A stretch of DNA of 64,000 nt from Paracoccus isoporae (GCF_900101865.1 NZ_FNAH01000007.1:124001-188000), one strand, 5' to 3'; shown: positions 1-9,368, numbered from the stretch's first letter. Notes: generated by a model from the sequence alone, not told the origin. Program-made: numbers and translations.

Positions 1-119
1 TTGTCACCGATCACCGCCAGCACCTCGCCGGGATAAAGGTCGAAATCCGCCCGGTCCAGGGCCGTCACCCGGCCATAGCGTTTCACCAGCCCGCGGGCCT
101 TGAGAAGAGGCGTGTTCAT
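1..119 (-). CDS. frcA: Sugar ABC transporter ATP-binding protein, N-terminal fragment (window edge)
   Basis: Only the first ~39 codons lie in the window; the rest continues past position 1. The visible start reads MNTPLLKARGLVKRYGRV and runs on as an ABC ATPase N-terminus up to just before the Walker A motif. It would energise import of a monosaccharide, probably fructose, at the inner membrane. Its ATG overlaps the stop of the permease gene frcC in an ATGA arrangement, so the two are probably translationally coupled. The symbol rests on the strongly FrcB-like binding protein upstream; the fragment alone only shows the ABC family. Confidence 0.8.
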   Translation of the reverse strand, partial: MNTPLLKARGLVKRYGRVTALDRADFDLYPGEVLAVIGD

Positions 120-1195
120 GCCGAGACCTTTCTGATCCACTGGTCGATGGCGACCGCGAGAATGATGAGCCAGCCGGTCGCGAAGACCTGCCACAGCACG
201 TCCACCCCGGCGAGGCGCAGCCCGGACTGGAACACGCCGACGATCAGCGCCCCGAACAGCGCGCCCAGGATCGAGCCGCGCCCGCCGAAAAGCGAGATCC
301 CCCCGATCACCACGGCGGTGATGGATTGCAGATTGCCTTCGTAGAAGCTCTGCGGCGAAATCGAGCCGACCCGGCCGATGGAGGCCCATCCGGCAATCGC
401 GCAGATCAGCCCGGCGAGGATATAGACCGAGCGCAGCACCTTGTCGGTCTTGATCCCGGCCAGTTCGGCGGCCTCCTTGTCGTCGCCCACCGCGTAGACA
501 TGGCGGCCCCAGGCGGTCTTGTTCAGCATCACCCACAGCACGATGAAGATCAGGATCATCAGCAGCGATCCCAGCGTGATCTGCGCCCCGCCGATGGGGA
601 TGGAGATGCCGAAGAATTTCAGGAACGGCGCGCTGGCGTCGATATCGGCGCCGCGGATCGATTGTGCGCCCGACAGCCACAGGATCAGCGCGTAGAACAC
701 GTTCCACGTTCCCAGCGTGGTGATGAAGGGCGGCAGCTTGACCAGCGTCACCAGCACGCCGTTGAGCCAGCCGCAGGCGGCGCCGAGCAGGAAGGAGACG
801 GGCAGGGCGATGACCGATGGCACGCCCATCGATACGGCGAGCTTGCCCGCCACGACTGAGCTGAGCACCATGATCGCCGCGACCGACAGATCGATCCCGG
901 CGGTGATGATGACCAGCGATTGCGCCGCCGCCAGCATGCCGATGATCGAGACCTGCTGCATGATCAGCGACAGGTTGAAGGCCGAGAAGAAGTTGTTGGC
1001 GATAAAGCCGAACACGATCAGCGACAGCACCAGCACGATTACCGGCACCATGGTCGGGTTGCCGTGCAGGAAATGCTGGGCACGGTCCATGAACCCGCCA
1101 TGGCTGCGCTCGAAACTGGCGACGCTGCGGTCGCTTTCGTCCAGTGAGTTCTCGAAGTCCTGACGCTTGGCGCGCGTCTCGTCGGTTTCGGTCAC
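116..1195 (-). CDS. frcC: Sugar ABC transporter permease, FrcC/RbsC family
   Basis: This 359-residue protein is a polytopic inner-membrane permease of the ribose/fructose (RbsC) family. A soluble N-terminus of ~45 residues precedes about eight to ten hydrophobic segments. The family signatures are visible: the GIDLSVAAIMVLSS stretch around residue 100 and the GRHVYAVGDDKEAAELAGI coupling loop around residue 230, which contacts the ATPase. It lies between frcB and frcA in one minus-strand operon, as expected for a three-part importer. Substrate assignment as fructose comes from the binding protein and is inference. Confidence 0.9.
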   Translation of the reverse strand: MTETDETRAKRQDFENSLDESDRSVASFERSHGGFMDRAQHFLHGNPTMVPVIVLVLSLIVFGFIANNFFSAFNLSLIMQQVSIIGMLAAAQSLVIITAGIDLSVAAIMVLSSVVAGKLAVSMGVPSVIALPVSFLLGAACGWLNGVLVTLVKLPPFITTLGTWNVFYALILWLSGAQSIRGADIDASAPFLKFFGISIPIGGAQITLGSLLMILIFIVLWVMLNKTAWGRHVYAVGDDKEAAELAGIKTDKVLRSVYILAGLICAIAGWASIGRVGSISPQSFYEGNLQSITAVVIGGISLFGGRGSILGALFGALIVGVFQSGLRLAGVDVLWQVFATGWLIILAVAIDQWIRKVSA

Positions 1196-1225
1196 CGCGT
1201 GTCCTCCTCCGCCTGATTGCGATGA

Positions 1226-1248
1226 ACCGGCGGCGCCGTGCCGCCGGT
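1226..1248 (-). other. Intra-operon hairpin after frcB
   Basis: A perfect inverted repeat (ACCGGCGGC, 5-nt loop, GCCGCCGGT) lies between frcB and frcC with no T-run after it. Such hairpins after binding-protein genes usually stabilise the upstream mRNA or thin out read-through, so binding protein exceeds permease. That role is inferred. Confidence 0.6.
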
Positions 1249-1273
1249 CTGCGATGTCATTCGCGGGGCGGGA

Positions 1274-2299
1274 TCAGCCCCAGCACTGCTCCAGAGCTTC
1301 CTCGGAGGTGATCGAGTCGATCCCCTGCACCGGGCTGTCCGTCACCAGCGTCACCCCGGTGTCGAAGAAATCGAGCCCTTCGGTGTTCTCGGGCAGGCTG
1401 CCGTCATCGGCATAGGCGCGGATCGCCTCGATCCCCTGTGATGCCATGTCCAGCGGGAACTGCATGGAGGTCGCGCCGATCACCCCGTCCTGCACGTTCT
1501 GCACGCCGGGGCAGCCGCCGTCGATCGACACGATGGTCGCCTGATCGGTCAGCCCGACAGCGTTCAGCGCCTCGTAAGCGCCGGCGGCGGCGGGTTCGTT
1601 GATCGTATAGACCAGGTTGATGCCCGGATCCTGCTGGAGCAGGTTTTCCATCGCCTGACGCCCGCCATCCTCGTTGCCGTCGGTGACGTCATGGCCGACG
1701 ATGCGCGGATCGTCCTCATCCCCGATCCGGGTCTCGTCATTCACCTCGATCCCGAAGCCCTGCATGAAGCCCTGGTTGCGCAGGTAATCGACCGAGACCT
1801 GCGACGGGTTCAGGTCGAGAAAGGCGATCTTCGCGTTCTCGGCCTCGTCGCCCATGGTCGCCGCCGCCCATTGGCCGATCAGTTCGCCCGCCCGGAAATT
1901 GTCTGTGGCGAAGGTGGCGTCGGCGGTGTCGGCCGGCTCGAACGGCGTGTCGAGCGCGATGACCAGCAGGTCGTTGTTGCGCGCCTGCTCGATCGCCGGG
2001 GCGAGCGCCCGGCTGTCGGAGGGCGTGATCAGGATGCCGCTGGCACCGGATGCGATGCAGGTCTCGATGGCTGCGACCTGGGTTTCGACATCGCCGTCGA
2101 TCTTGCCGGCATAGGTGGACAGCTCGATATTGTTCTCGGCCGCCGCCTCGGTCGCGCCCTCCTTCATCTTGGCGAAGAACGGGTTGGTGTCGGTCTTGGT
2201 GATCAGACAGGCCCCGACCATGTCCTGGGCCTGGGCGACGCCGCCGGCCGACAGCACCGCGACACTGGCGCAAAGCGCGATTTTCAACTGTGAACGCAT
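1274..2299 (-). CDS. frcB: Fructose-type ABC transporter substrate-binding protein
   Basis: This 341-residue protein has a signal peptide (cleavage likely after AQA, residues ~22-24) and a periplasmic-binding-protein type 1 fold. The segment after the signal ([58 protein letters not shown]) closely matches what I recall of rhizobial FrcB, which binds fructose and also ribose and mannose. It is the first gene of the minus-strand frcBCA operon. Transcription starts from the region shared with a divergent ROK repressor, which probably controls it. Confidence 0.92.
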   Translation of the reverse strand: MRSQLKIALCASVAVLSAGGVAQAQDMVGACLITKTDTNPFFAKMKEGATEAAAENNIELSTYAGKIDGDVETQVAAIETCIASGASGILITPSDSRALAPAIEQARNNDLLVIALDTPFEPADTADATFATDNFRAGELIGQWAAATMGDEAENAKIAFLDLNPSQVSVDYLRNQGFMQGFGIEVNDETRIGDEDDPRIVGHDVTDGNEDGGRQAMENLLQQDPGINLVYTINEPAAAGAYEALNAVGLTDQATIVSIDGGCPGVQNVQDGVIGATSMQFPLDMASQGIEAIRAYADDGSLPENTEGLDFFDTGVTLVTDSPVQGIDSITSEEALEQCWG

Positions 2300-2356
2300 G
2301 ACTTCCTCCCCATAAATTCACTGCATCAGACGATGCGGGTTGACGCGGCGTCTGTC

Positions 2357-2381
2357 AATAAATCATTTCAGTTGATTTATT
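2357..2381. promoter_or_regulatory. Candidate ROK-repressor operator
   Basis: A perfect 9-bp inverted repeat, AATAAATCA and TGATTTATT separated by 7 nt, lies in the AT-rich divergent region between frcB and the ROK regulator gene. It is the only AT-rich palindrome in a GC-rich neighbourhood and is placed to repress both genes. Assignment to the ROK protein is by position only. Confidence 0.65.
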
Positions 2382-2441
2382 CGACACTTGCGGCAGACTG
2401 GCCGTGTTGCGCCTTTCGCTGGCGCGCCGGAGGAGAGGATT

Positions 2442-3617
2442 TTGCCAGAATCAGAGGCGCTTGCCCTGCGCGGCGGCAATCAGAGCAGAACCCGCGCCCA
2501 TAATGAGCGGCTGGTCATCACGCTGCTTCACCGCAATGGCGCGCTGTCGCGGGCAGAGATCGCTTCGCGCAGCGGGCTGTCAGCGCAGGCGGTGTCGGTC
2601 CTGACCCGCAAGCTGGAGGCGGAAGGGCTGATCCTGGGCGGAGAGCCGGTCCGGGGCCGGGTCGGCCAGCCCTCGATCCCGTTTCGCCTGAACCCGGACG
2701 GGGCCAGCTTCATCGGCGTGCAGGTGGGCCGCCGCTCGGCGCAGGTGGTGCGCGGCGACATGACCGGGCGGATCCGTGACAAGGTGGCGCGCAGCTATGC
2801 CCATCCCGAGCCGGAGCTGGTGGCCGAGTTCGTCATGGATGCGGTGGCGGTGATCGCGGCGCGCGGCGATCTGCGCCCCGCGACCGGCATCGGCATCGCG
2901 ATCCCGTCCGAGATGTGGAACTGGGCCGGGCTGATCGGATTGCCCGAAGCGCGGATGCAGGGCTGGCGCGACATGCGGCTGGCCGAGCGCATCGCCGCTG
3001 AGACCGGCCTGCCGGTCTATACCCGCAACGACGCCACCGCGGCCTGCGGGGCGGAGCTGATGTTCGGCCGCGCCGATCTCCCGGCCGATTTCCTGCATCT
3101 CTATTTCGGATATTTCGTCGGCGGCGGGCTGGTGCTGGATCACCGCCTTTATGACGGGCCGACCGGCAATGCCGGGTCCATCGGGTCGATGCCCATCGGC
3201 TGGCAGGGCCGGCCGCGGCAGTTGATCGAGCTGGCCTCGATCCACGCGCTGGAACAATCTCTGCCGGATGGACGCGTCCTGACCGATGAGGGCGGCTGGG
3301 ACATGCCCGCGCCGCTGCTGGATCGCTGGCTGGCGCAGGCGGCGGGCAGCGCGGCCCATGCCATCGCCGCCTGCTGCGCGGTGCTGGACGTGGCCGCGGT
3401 GGTGATCGACGGATGGATGCCCGCAACGGTCCGCGCCTCGCTGGCTGGGCGGATCGAGGCGGCGCTGCCGGGGTTCGATTTCTCCGGCATGCGTCGGCCG
3501 CAGGTGATCGAGGGCACACTGGGCCGGGCCGCGCGGAGCATCGGGGCTGCCGCGATTCCCTTCGGCGCGCATTTCCTGGTCGATCAGGCGGAGCTGGTTC
3601 CGGCAGGCGCGGGGTGA
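2442..3617 (+). CDS. ROK-family transcriptional repressor
   Basis: This protein of about 391 residues has an N-terminal winged helix-turn-helix (NERLVITLLHRNGALSRAEIASRSGLSAQAVSVLTRKLEAEGLI) followed by a ROK (sugar kinase-like) domain. It probably senses a sugar or sugar phosphate and controls the divergent frc operon. I chose the TTG at 2442 because GGAGGAGAGG sits just upstream; an in-frame TTG at 2388 would add 18 residues but has no such ribosome site and abuts the palindrome. The ROK domain's zinc-binding cysteine cluster is not obvious, so it probably acts only as a regulator. Confidence 0.88.
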   Translation: MPESEALALRGGNQSRTRAHNERLVITLLHRNGALSRAEIASRSGLSAQAVSVLTRKLEAEGLILGGEPVRGRVGQPSIPFRLNPDGASFIGVQVGRRSAQVVRGDMTGRIRDKVARSYAHPEPELVAEFVMDAVAVIAARGDLRPATGIGIAIPSEMWNWAGLIGLPEARMQGWRDMRLAERIAAETGLPVYTRNDATAACGAELMFGRADLPADFLHLYFGYFVGGGLVLDHRLYDGPTGNAGSIGSMPIGWQGRPRQLIELASIHALEQSLPDGRVLTDEGGWDMPAPLLDRWLAQAAGSAAHAIAACCAVLDVAAVVIDGWMPATVRASLAGRIEAALPGFDFSGMRRPQVIEGTLGRAARSIGAAAIPFGAHFLVDQAELVPAGAG

Positions 3618-3805
3618 GCGGCCGCGATTCGCCGGGGCCGACATGACAGAGGTCATGGCTCTGCGGCGGGCCTCGCAGGCTCGTGTAAGAGCGGTGTGGC
3701 GCATGGCAGCCATGCCCTGTGCGGGCAGGCACATGCGCGTCGGCTTGCCATTGCCGCGGGAATCAGGCTAGGCCCCGCGGCGATTCAAGGAAATCCGCGC
3801 CCGTC

Positions 3806-4870
3806 ATGTCCCAGCCCGCCAACCCCACCGCCGCCGCCATCCGTTTCGATGCGGTCGAAAAAGCCCTCGCCGCGCAGGGCAAGGGCCGTGTCGTGGCGCT
3901 GCGCGACGTGACGCTGGAGGTGCCGCCGGGCGCGATCTGCGGGATCATCGGGCGGTCCGGCGCGGGCAAATCGACGCTGCTGCGCATGGTCAACGGGCTG
4001 GAACGCCCCAGTTCGGGGACCGTCACCGTCGCGGGGCATGATGTCGGCCGCGCCAAGGGGGCGGGCTTGCGCCGGATCCGGCGCGATGTCGGCATGATCT
4101 TTCAGCATTTCAACCTGCTGGCCTCTCGCACGGTCTATGGCAATATCGCCCTGCCGCTGGAAATTGCCGGTCTGCCGGCGGCGGAGATCCGGTCGCGCGT
4201 GTCCGACCTGATCGCGCGGGTCGGGCTGGAGGCGCAGGCCAAACGATACCCGGCGGAACTGTCGGGCGGGCAGAAACAGCGCGTCGGCATCGCCCGCGCG
4301 CTGGCAACGCGGCCCAAGGTGCTGCTCTCGGACGAGGCGACCTCGGCGCTCGATCCCGAAACCACCCAGACCGTGCTGGCGCTTCTGCGCGACATCAACC
4401 GCGATCTGGGGCTGACCATCCTGCTGATCACCCATGAGATGGGTGTGGTGCGCGACATCGCGAGCGACATGGCCGTGATCGACGCGGGCCGGATCGTCGA
4501 GGCGGGGCCGACCCATGACGTCTTTGTCAGCCCGCAACATCCGACCACGCGCAGCTTCCTGTCCGGCGTCACCGGCATCAACCTGCCCGGCTTCATCGCC
4601 GCGAGGATGCAGGACAGCCGTCCCGACGGCCCGGCGCAGGAGGTGATCCGCGTCACCTTCTCCGGCAGCCACGCCACCGATCCGATGCTGGCCCGGCTGG
4701 CCTCGGAGATGGGGACAGAGGCCAATATCCTTGCCGGCGCGGTGGAGGAAATCGGCACGAGGCCCTTCGGCAATCTGCTGATCTCCGTCGATGCCGCGAA
4801 GGGGGCGGCGGCGCGCGGCTTTCTGGACCGCCATGGGCTGATGACGGAGGTGATGGGCTATGTCCGCTAA
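3806..4870 (+). CDS. metN: Methionine ABC transporter ATP-binding protein
   Basis: This 354-residue ATPase powers D/L-methionine import with MetI and MetQ. Walker A (GRSGAGKST), the signature LSGGQ and Walker B ending in SDEATSALD are all present. The C-terminal ~80 residues form the NIL domain that binds methionine and trans-inhibits transport. The ATG at 3806 fits the domain start; an upstream in-frame start at 3719 would add a non-homologous arginine-rich leader. Its end overlaps metI by 11 nt. I found no recognisable SAM riboswitch in the ~190 nt upstream. Confidence 0.95.
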   Translation: MSQPANPTAAAIRFDAVEKALAAQGKGRVVALRDVTLEVPPGAICGIIGRSGAGKSTLLRMVNGLERPSSGTVTVAGHDVGRAKGAGLRRIRRDVGMIFQHFNLLASRTVYGNIALPLEIAGLPAAEIRSRVSDLIARVGLEAQAKRYPAELSGGQKQRVGIARALATRPKVLLSDEATSALDPETTQTVLALLRDINRDLGLTILLITHEMGVVRDIASDMAVIDAGRIVEAGPTHDVFVSPQHPTTRSFLSGVTGINLPGFIAARMQDSRPDGPAQEVIRVTFSGSHATDPMLARLASEMGTEANILAGAVEEIGTRPFGNLLISVDAAKGAAARGFLDRHGLMTEVMGYVR

Positions 4871-5534
4871 TCTGATCGGGCTGCTTTACGACGCCACGCT
4901 GCAGACGCTGTACATGGTGGCGGTCTCGGCCCTGCTCGGCACGCTGTTCGGCCTGCCGCTCGGCGTGTTCCTGGCCACCTCGCAGCGGGGCGAGCTGATG
5001 TCCGCGCCGTGGTGGAACACGGTGCTGGGGCTGGTGGTGAACGCCGCCCGTTCGATTCCGTTCATCATCTTGGTGGTGGCGATCATTCCGTTCACCCGCT
5101 GGGTAGCCGGCACCTCCATCGGGACCACGGCGGCGATCGTGCCGCTGACCCTTGCCGCCACGCCGTTCATTGCCCGGCTGGTCGAGAACGCCATCCGCGA
5201 GGTCGATGCCGGTCTGATCGAGGCCGCCCGCGCCATGGGCGCCACGCCGGTCCAGATCATCCGCAAGGTGCTGATCCCCGAGGCGCTGCCCGGCCTGGTG
5301 CTGGGGCTGACGCTGGCCGTGGTCAGCCTGATCGGCTATTCCGCCATGGTCGGCGCGGTCGGCGGCGAGGGTCTGGGCGATCTGGGCATCCGCTATGGCT
5401 ATCAGCGCTTCATGCCCGATGTGATGCTGGCCGTGGTGGTGATCCTGATCGTCATGGTCCAGCTTGTCCAATCCGCCGGCGAATGGATTGCCCGGCTGGT
5501 GGACAAGCGCGCGCCGCGCAATCGCGGCGGCTGA
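4860..5534 (+). CDS. metI: Methionine ABC transporter permease
   Basis: This 224-residue inner-membrane protein has five or so transmembrane segments and the EAA coupling loop (EAARAMGATPVQIIRKVLIPEALPG, about residues 120-145) typical of MetI. It starts inside the end of metN, so translation is coupled. With metN upstream and metQ 23 nt downstream it completes the methionine importer. Confidence 0.96.
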   Translation: MSANLIGLLYDATLQTLYMVAVSALLGTLFGLPLGVFLATSQRGELMSAPWWNTVLGLVVNAARSIPFIILVVAIIPFTRWVAGTSIGTTAAIVPLTLAATPFIARLVENAIREVDAGLIEAARAMGATPVQIIRKVLIPEALPGLVLGLTLAVVSLIGYSAMVGAVGGEGLGDLGIRYGYQRFMPDVMLAVVVILIVMVQLVQSAGEWIARLVDKRAPRNRGG

Positions 5535-5557
5535 ATTTGCAACGAAGAGAGGTCAAT

Positions 5558-6331
5558 ATGCTTCGTCTTACCGCTTTCATCTCCGCCCTGGCGCTGTCCG
5601 GCGCCGCTTTGGCCGAGGATATCCGCGTCGGCGTCTCGCCCGGCGAACATGCCGAGATCATGGAAGAGGTCGCCCGCATCGCCGAACCGCAGGGGCTGAA
5701 TATCGACGTGGTCGAATTCTCGGATTACGTGGTGCCGAACACCGCGCTCGCCGATGGCGATCTGCAGGCCAACAGCTTCCAGCACCGGCCCTATCTGGAA
5801 AACCAGATCCAGGATCGCGGCTTCGATCTGGTCGAGGTGGCGACGACGATCACCACCCCGATGGGGATCTATTCCGACCGGATCGAGGACATGGCCGATC
5901 TGCCCGAAGGCGCGCAGGTGGCGATCCCCAATGATCCGACCAATGGTGGCCGGGCGCTGCTGCTTCTGCAGGAGCTGGGGCTGATCGGACTCGCCGAGGA
6001 CACCGGGCTGGTGCCGAGCGTGCTCGACATCACCGAGAACGCGAAGGATCTGGAATTTCTGGAACTCGACGCCGCCCAGCTTCCCCGCGCGCTTGCCGAT
6101 GCCGATATCGCGATCATCAACACCAACTACGCGCTCGCCTCGGGTCTCAGCCCGAAGGGTGATTCCATCGCGATGGAGGCGGCCGACAGCCCGTATGTGA
6201 ACATCATCGTGGTCCGGGCCGAGGACGCGGAAGCGCCCTGGGTCGATCAGCTTGTCGCGGCCTATCACTCCGACGCGGTGAAGGCGTTCATCGACGAGAA
6301 ATATGAAGGCGCCGTGCTGACGAGCTGGTAA
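5558..6331 (+). CDS. metQ: Methionine-binding protein
   Basis: This 257-residue protein is a NLPA/MetQ periplasmic binding protein for methionine. The signal peptide (residues 1-19, ending in ALA) has no lipobox cysteine, so unlike E. coli MetQ it is probably a soluble periplasmic protein. Family motifs seen include NSFQHRPYLE, the PNDPTNGGRALLLLQ segment and INTNYA. The ATG at 5558 is preceded by AGAGAGG. A strong terminator follows 30 nt after the stop, ending the metNIQ operon. Confidence 0.95.
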   Translation: MLRLTAFISALALSGAALAEDIRVGVSPGEHAEIMEEVARIAEPQGLNIDVVEFSDYVVPNTALADGDLQANSFQHRPYLENQIQDRGFDLVEVATTITTPMGIYSDRIEDMADLPEGAQVAIPNDPTNGGRALLLLQELGLIGLAEDTGLVPSVLDITENAKDLEFLELDAAQLPRALADADIAIINTNYALASGLSPKGDSIAMEAADSPYVNIIVVRAEDAEAPWVDQLVAAYHSDAVKAFIDEKYEGAVLTSW

Positions 6332-6361
6332 GTCGCGGGCGTCGCTGGCGAAAACTTCGTG

Positions 6362-6390
6362 AAAGCCCCGGCAGGCCGCCGGGGCTTTTT
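6362..6390 (+). terminator. Rho-independent terminator of metNIQ
   Basis: AAGCCCCGGC and GCCGGGGCTT pair across a short loop and are followed by a T-run. It lies directly after metQ. Confidence 0.92.
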
Positions 6391-6511
6391 GCTGTCCGGC
6401 TGTCCCGTGCAGCCCCGGTGACCATGCGAGTTGCCGCGCAACCCTGCAGGCCAAGGTTGACTCTCGGCCTGTGTGCCCAAGACTGGCAGCCATTCAGGAG
6501 GAGGATTGACC

Positions 6512-8203
6512 ATGACGAAGCCAGTTATCATCGGCCTCGCGGCCGCGCTGATGTCCAGCGGGGCGGTGTTTGCGCAGCAGGACACGGCGGCGCAGCCGGA
6601 CAGCGCCGACCAGACCGGCCAGCAGAGCGCACCGGCCGACGCGCAGGCCGGGGCGGCAGGCGGGGATGCGGACCCGGCGCAGACCGAAATGCCGGATGCC
6701 GCCGAGGCGGACATCACTCCGCAGGATGTCGGGGTGGAAAGCACCGCGTCCGACAGCGATATGACAGAGATGTCCGCTGATACTGGCGCGGACGCGGCGG
6801 ATGGCGCCGATGCGGAGGAGGCATCCGGCACGACTGCGGCGGACACGACAGAGGCGGCGGACGCCTCGGGCAGCGATGCGGCCGAGATGCCGGAGACGCA
6901 GGGCGCGTCGGCGCAGATGGCGGATGGCGCGGCCGGGGAGGCCGGTCCGATGGTGATCGTTCATGCCGGCACGCTGCTGACCAATGCCGCCGAGGCGCCG
7001 CTGACCGAGCAGTCCATCGTCATTCGCGGCGACCGGATCGAGCGGATCGAGGCGGGCTATATCGAGGAGGACGGGGCCGAGATCATCGATCTCAGCGGCG
7101 GTTTCGTGATGCCGGGCATGATCGACAGCCATGTTCATATCACCTCGGAGCTGAACCCGCAGCAGCGCTTGCAGACCGTGGAGCGTGCGGATGGGGATTA
7201 TGCCCTTGCTGGCGCGGTGTTCGGCAAGCGCACGCTGGAGGCCGGGTTTACCACCGTGCAGGATGTGGGCGGGCGCGGGACGAGCGCAATCTATGCGCTG
7301 CGCGACGCCTCGCAGGACTACGATCTGCCGATCCCGCGGATCCGCGCCGCAGGCTGGTCCCTGTCGGTCACGGGCGGGCACGGCGATGGCCGTCAGGGCT
7401 ATAACGAGGATGTGGCCCATGTGCTGCACAAGGACTCGGTCTGCGACGGTGCCGATGACTGCCGCCGCGCCGTGCGCGACCAGATCCGCAAGGGGGCCGA
7501 TCTGATCAAGATCACGGCCACGGGCGGTGTGCTGTCGAACACGCTGGCCGGGGTGGAGCAGCAATTCACCGATGACGAACTGGCCGCCATCGTCGATGCC
7601 GCCGGGACCATGGGCCGCTATGTCACCGCCCATGCGCATGGCGTGAACGGCATCAACTCTGCGCTCGAGGCCGGGGTTCATTCGATCGAGCACGGCACCT
7701 ATCTGGACGAGGAGAGCATCGCGCTGTTCACCGAAAACGATGCGGTGCTGGTGCCCACGGTTGTGGCAGGTGATTTCGTCGCCCGCACGGCGCGGACCGC
7801 GACATGGATGACCGAGCCGCAGCGCATCAAGTCGCTTCAGGTCGGCCCGCAGATGCTCGACATGCTGCGTCGGGCGCATCAGGGCGGCGTGACCATCGCC
7901 TTCGGCACCGATTCCGGCGTCTCGCCGCATGGCGAAAACGCGCGCGAGCTGGAGTTAATGGTCGAGGCGGGCATGTCCGAACAGGAGGTGCTGGAAGCCG
8001 CCACCACCACCGCCGCCGAGCATATCCAGATGGCGGAGGATATCGGCACGCTCGAAGAGGGCAAATTCGCCGATCTGATCGCGGTGGGCGGCGATCCGCT
8101 GCAAAATATCTCGGAACTGCGCGACGTGGATTTCGTGATGAAGGGCGGGCGCGTCTTTAAGGAAGAGGATCTAGACGGCCCGGCTGCCGCTGGTGCCGAC
8201 TGA
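6512..8203 (+). CDS. Secreted metal-dependent amidohydrolase with acidic low-complexity linker
   Basis: This 563-residue protein has a signal peptide (1-21), then about 125 residues rich in Ala, Asp, Glu, Gln and Thr with no predicted fold, then an amidohydrolase domain (about 147-560). Metal-binding features are visible: the HVH pair in GMIDSHVHI, KITATGGVLSN (lysine probably bridging), HAHG, IEHGT and the FGTDSG aspartate. The domain resembles imidazolonepropionase-like and prolidase-type amidohydrolases of secondary metabolism, so a peptide or cyclic amide substrate in the periplasm is possible but unproven. The ATG has a strong GGAGGAGG site. Confidence 0.88.
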   Translation: MTKPVIIGLAAALMSSGAVFAQQDTAAQPDSADQTGQQSAPADAQAGAAGGDADPAQTEMPDAAEADITPQDVGVESTASDSDMTEMSADTGADAADGADAEEASGTTAADTTEAADASGSDAAEMPETQGASAQMADGAAGEAGPMVIVHAGTLLTNAAEAPLTEQSIVIRGDRIERIEAGYIEEDGAEIIDLSGGFVMPGMIDSHVHITSELNPQQRLQTVERADGDYALAGAVFGKRTLEAGFTTVQDVGGRGTSAIYALRDASQDYDLPIPRIRAAGWSLSVTGGHGDGRQGYNEDVAHVLHKDSVCDGADDCRRAVRDQIRKGADLIKITATGGVLSNTLAGVEQQFTDDELAAIVDAAGTMGRYVTAHAHGVNGINSALEAGVHSIEHGTYLDEESIALFTENDAVLVPTVVAGDFVARTARTATWMTEPQRIKSLQVGPQMLDMLRRAHQGGVTIAFGTDSGVSPHGENARELELMVEAGMSEQEVLEAATTTAAEHIQMAEDIGTLEEGKFADLIAVGGDPLQNISELRDVDFVMKGGRVFKEEDLDGPAAAGAD

Positions 8204-8252
8204 CCGATCCGGCAGAGCGGCGGCACCGACCCGCCCGCTGCCTGTCAGATCA

Positions 8253-8280
8253 GGCCCGCAGCGGTGATCCGCTGCGGGCC
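8253..8280 (+). terminator. Hairpin after the amidohydrolase gene
   Basis: A perfect 12-bp stem (GGCCCGCAGCGG, loop TGAT, CCGCTGCGGGCC) lies 50 nt past the stop. There is no T-run, so it may be a weak or factor-assisted terminator or an mRNA end-protecting structure. Confidence 0.6.
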
Positions 8281-8432
8281 GTCGCGATCCGGGCTGCGGG
8301 CATGGTCGCGATGCCTCAGATCATTTTTCATGCAAGATCTTGTTTTTCCGCAACCTGCCCCGGAAACTGACCGCGGCTGACCGGACGCGCCGGCGCGCGG
8401 CGGACGGGACACGTCCAACGGAAGGGAACAGC

Positions 8433-9368
8433 ATGGACAGACAGAATATCGCGATCCTCGGGGCCGGAACCATCGGGATGAGCTGGGCGGCCTTCTTCGC
8501 GGCGACCGGGCGCGAGGTGACGGTATTCGATCCCTCGCCGCAAACCCGGGACCGGCTTGACCGCGTGGTGGCGGAGGCCGCGCCCGCGCTTACGGCCCTG
8601 GGCTGGCAGCATGCCGGCGACAGCAGCCGGTTGCGGGTCGTGACCGATCCGGTCGAGGCCGTGAAGGGCGCCGATTTCATCCAGGAGAGCGTGCCGGAAC
8701 GCCTGCCGCTGAAACACGAACTCTACGCCAGGATCGAGGCGCATCTGAAGCCCGGTTGCATCATCGGCAGCTCGACCTCCGGGCTGAAGCTCAGTGAGTT
8801 GCAGGAAGGATTTGCCGCGCCCGGCCGGCTGATCCTGGCCCATCCGTTCAACCCGCCGCATCTGATCCCGCTGGTCGAGCTGATGGCGAATGAGCGGACC
8901 GATCCGGGCATTCTGGACAGCGCGACGGAATTCTATGAATCGCTCGGCAAGGTCTGCGTGCGGCTGAACCGCGAGATCCCCGGCCATATCGCCAACCGGC
9001 TTCAGGCCGCGATCTGGCGCGAGGCGATCCATCTGGCGGTGGAGGGGGTGGCCAGCGTCGGGGATATCGACAAGGCGGTGGCCTACGGACCCGGCCTGCG
9101 ATGGGCGGCAATGGGGCCGAACACGCTGTTCCATCTGGGCGGGGGAGAGGGTGGCATCCGCAGCTTTGCCGAACATCTGGGCGCGCCGTTCCAGTCCTGG
9201 TGGAACGATCTGGGACGGCCCGACCTGACGCCCGAAGTGGTGGACCAGTTGGAACGCGGCATGGCGGAGGCCAATCCCGGCATGAACATGCAGGATCTCG
9301 CCCGCCGCCGCGACGCGTTGGTGCTGCAATATGTGCTGGCCGCGACGGGGCGCGTGCCGCCTAGCTAA
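8433..9368 (+). CDS. 3-hydroxyacyl-CoA dehydrogenase-family NAD oxidoreductase, carnitine-dehydrogenase-like
   Basis: This 311-residue protein has an N-terminal Rossmann domain (ILGAGTIGMSWAAFFA) and a C-terminal helical 3HCDH domain with the HPFNPPHLIPLVELM and NRLQAAIWREA segments. Length and motifs fit the L-carnitine dehydrogenase / lambda-crystallin / L-gulonate 3-dehydrogenase group, which oxidises a 3-hydroxy acid with NAD. No carnitine genes adjoin it, so the substrate stays open. The ATG at 8433 follows GAAGGGAACAGC; the longer in-frame extension back to 8340 is arginine-rich and non-homologous. Confidence 0.85.
   Translation: MDRQNIAILGAGTIGMSWAAFFAATGREVTVFDPSPQTRDRLDRVVAEAAPALTALGWQHAGDSSRLRVVTDPVEAVKGADFIQESVPERLPLKHELYARIEAHLKPGCIIGSSTSGLKLSELQEGFAAPGRLILAHPFNPPHLIPLVELMANERTDPGILDSATEFYESLGKVCVRLNREIPGHIANRLQAAIWREAIHLAVEGVASVGDIDKAVAYGPGLRWAAMGPNTLFHLGGGEGGIRSFAEHLGAPFQSWWNDLGRPDLTPEVVDQLERGMAEANPGMNMQDLARRRDALVLQYVLAATGRVPPS

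Noticed and set aside
3618-3805. Possible SAM riboswitch upstream of metN
   Set aside because: Short palindromic runs such as GCATGGCAGCCATGC are present, but I could not match any SAM-I, SAM-II or SAM/SAH core. A covariance-model search would settle it.
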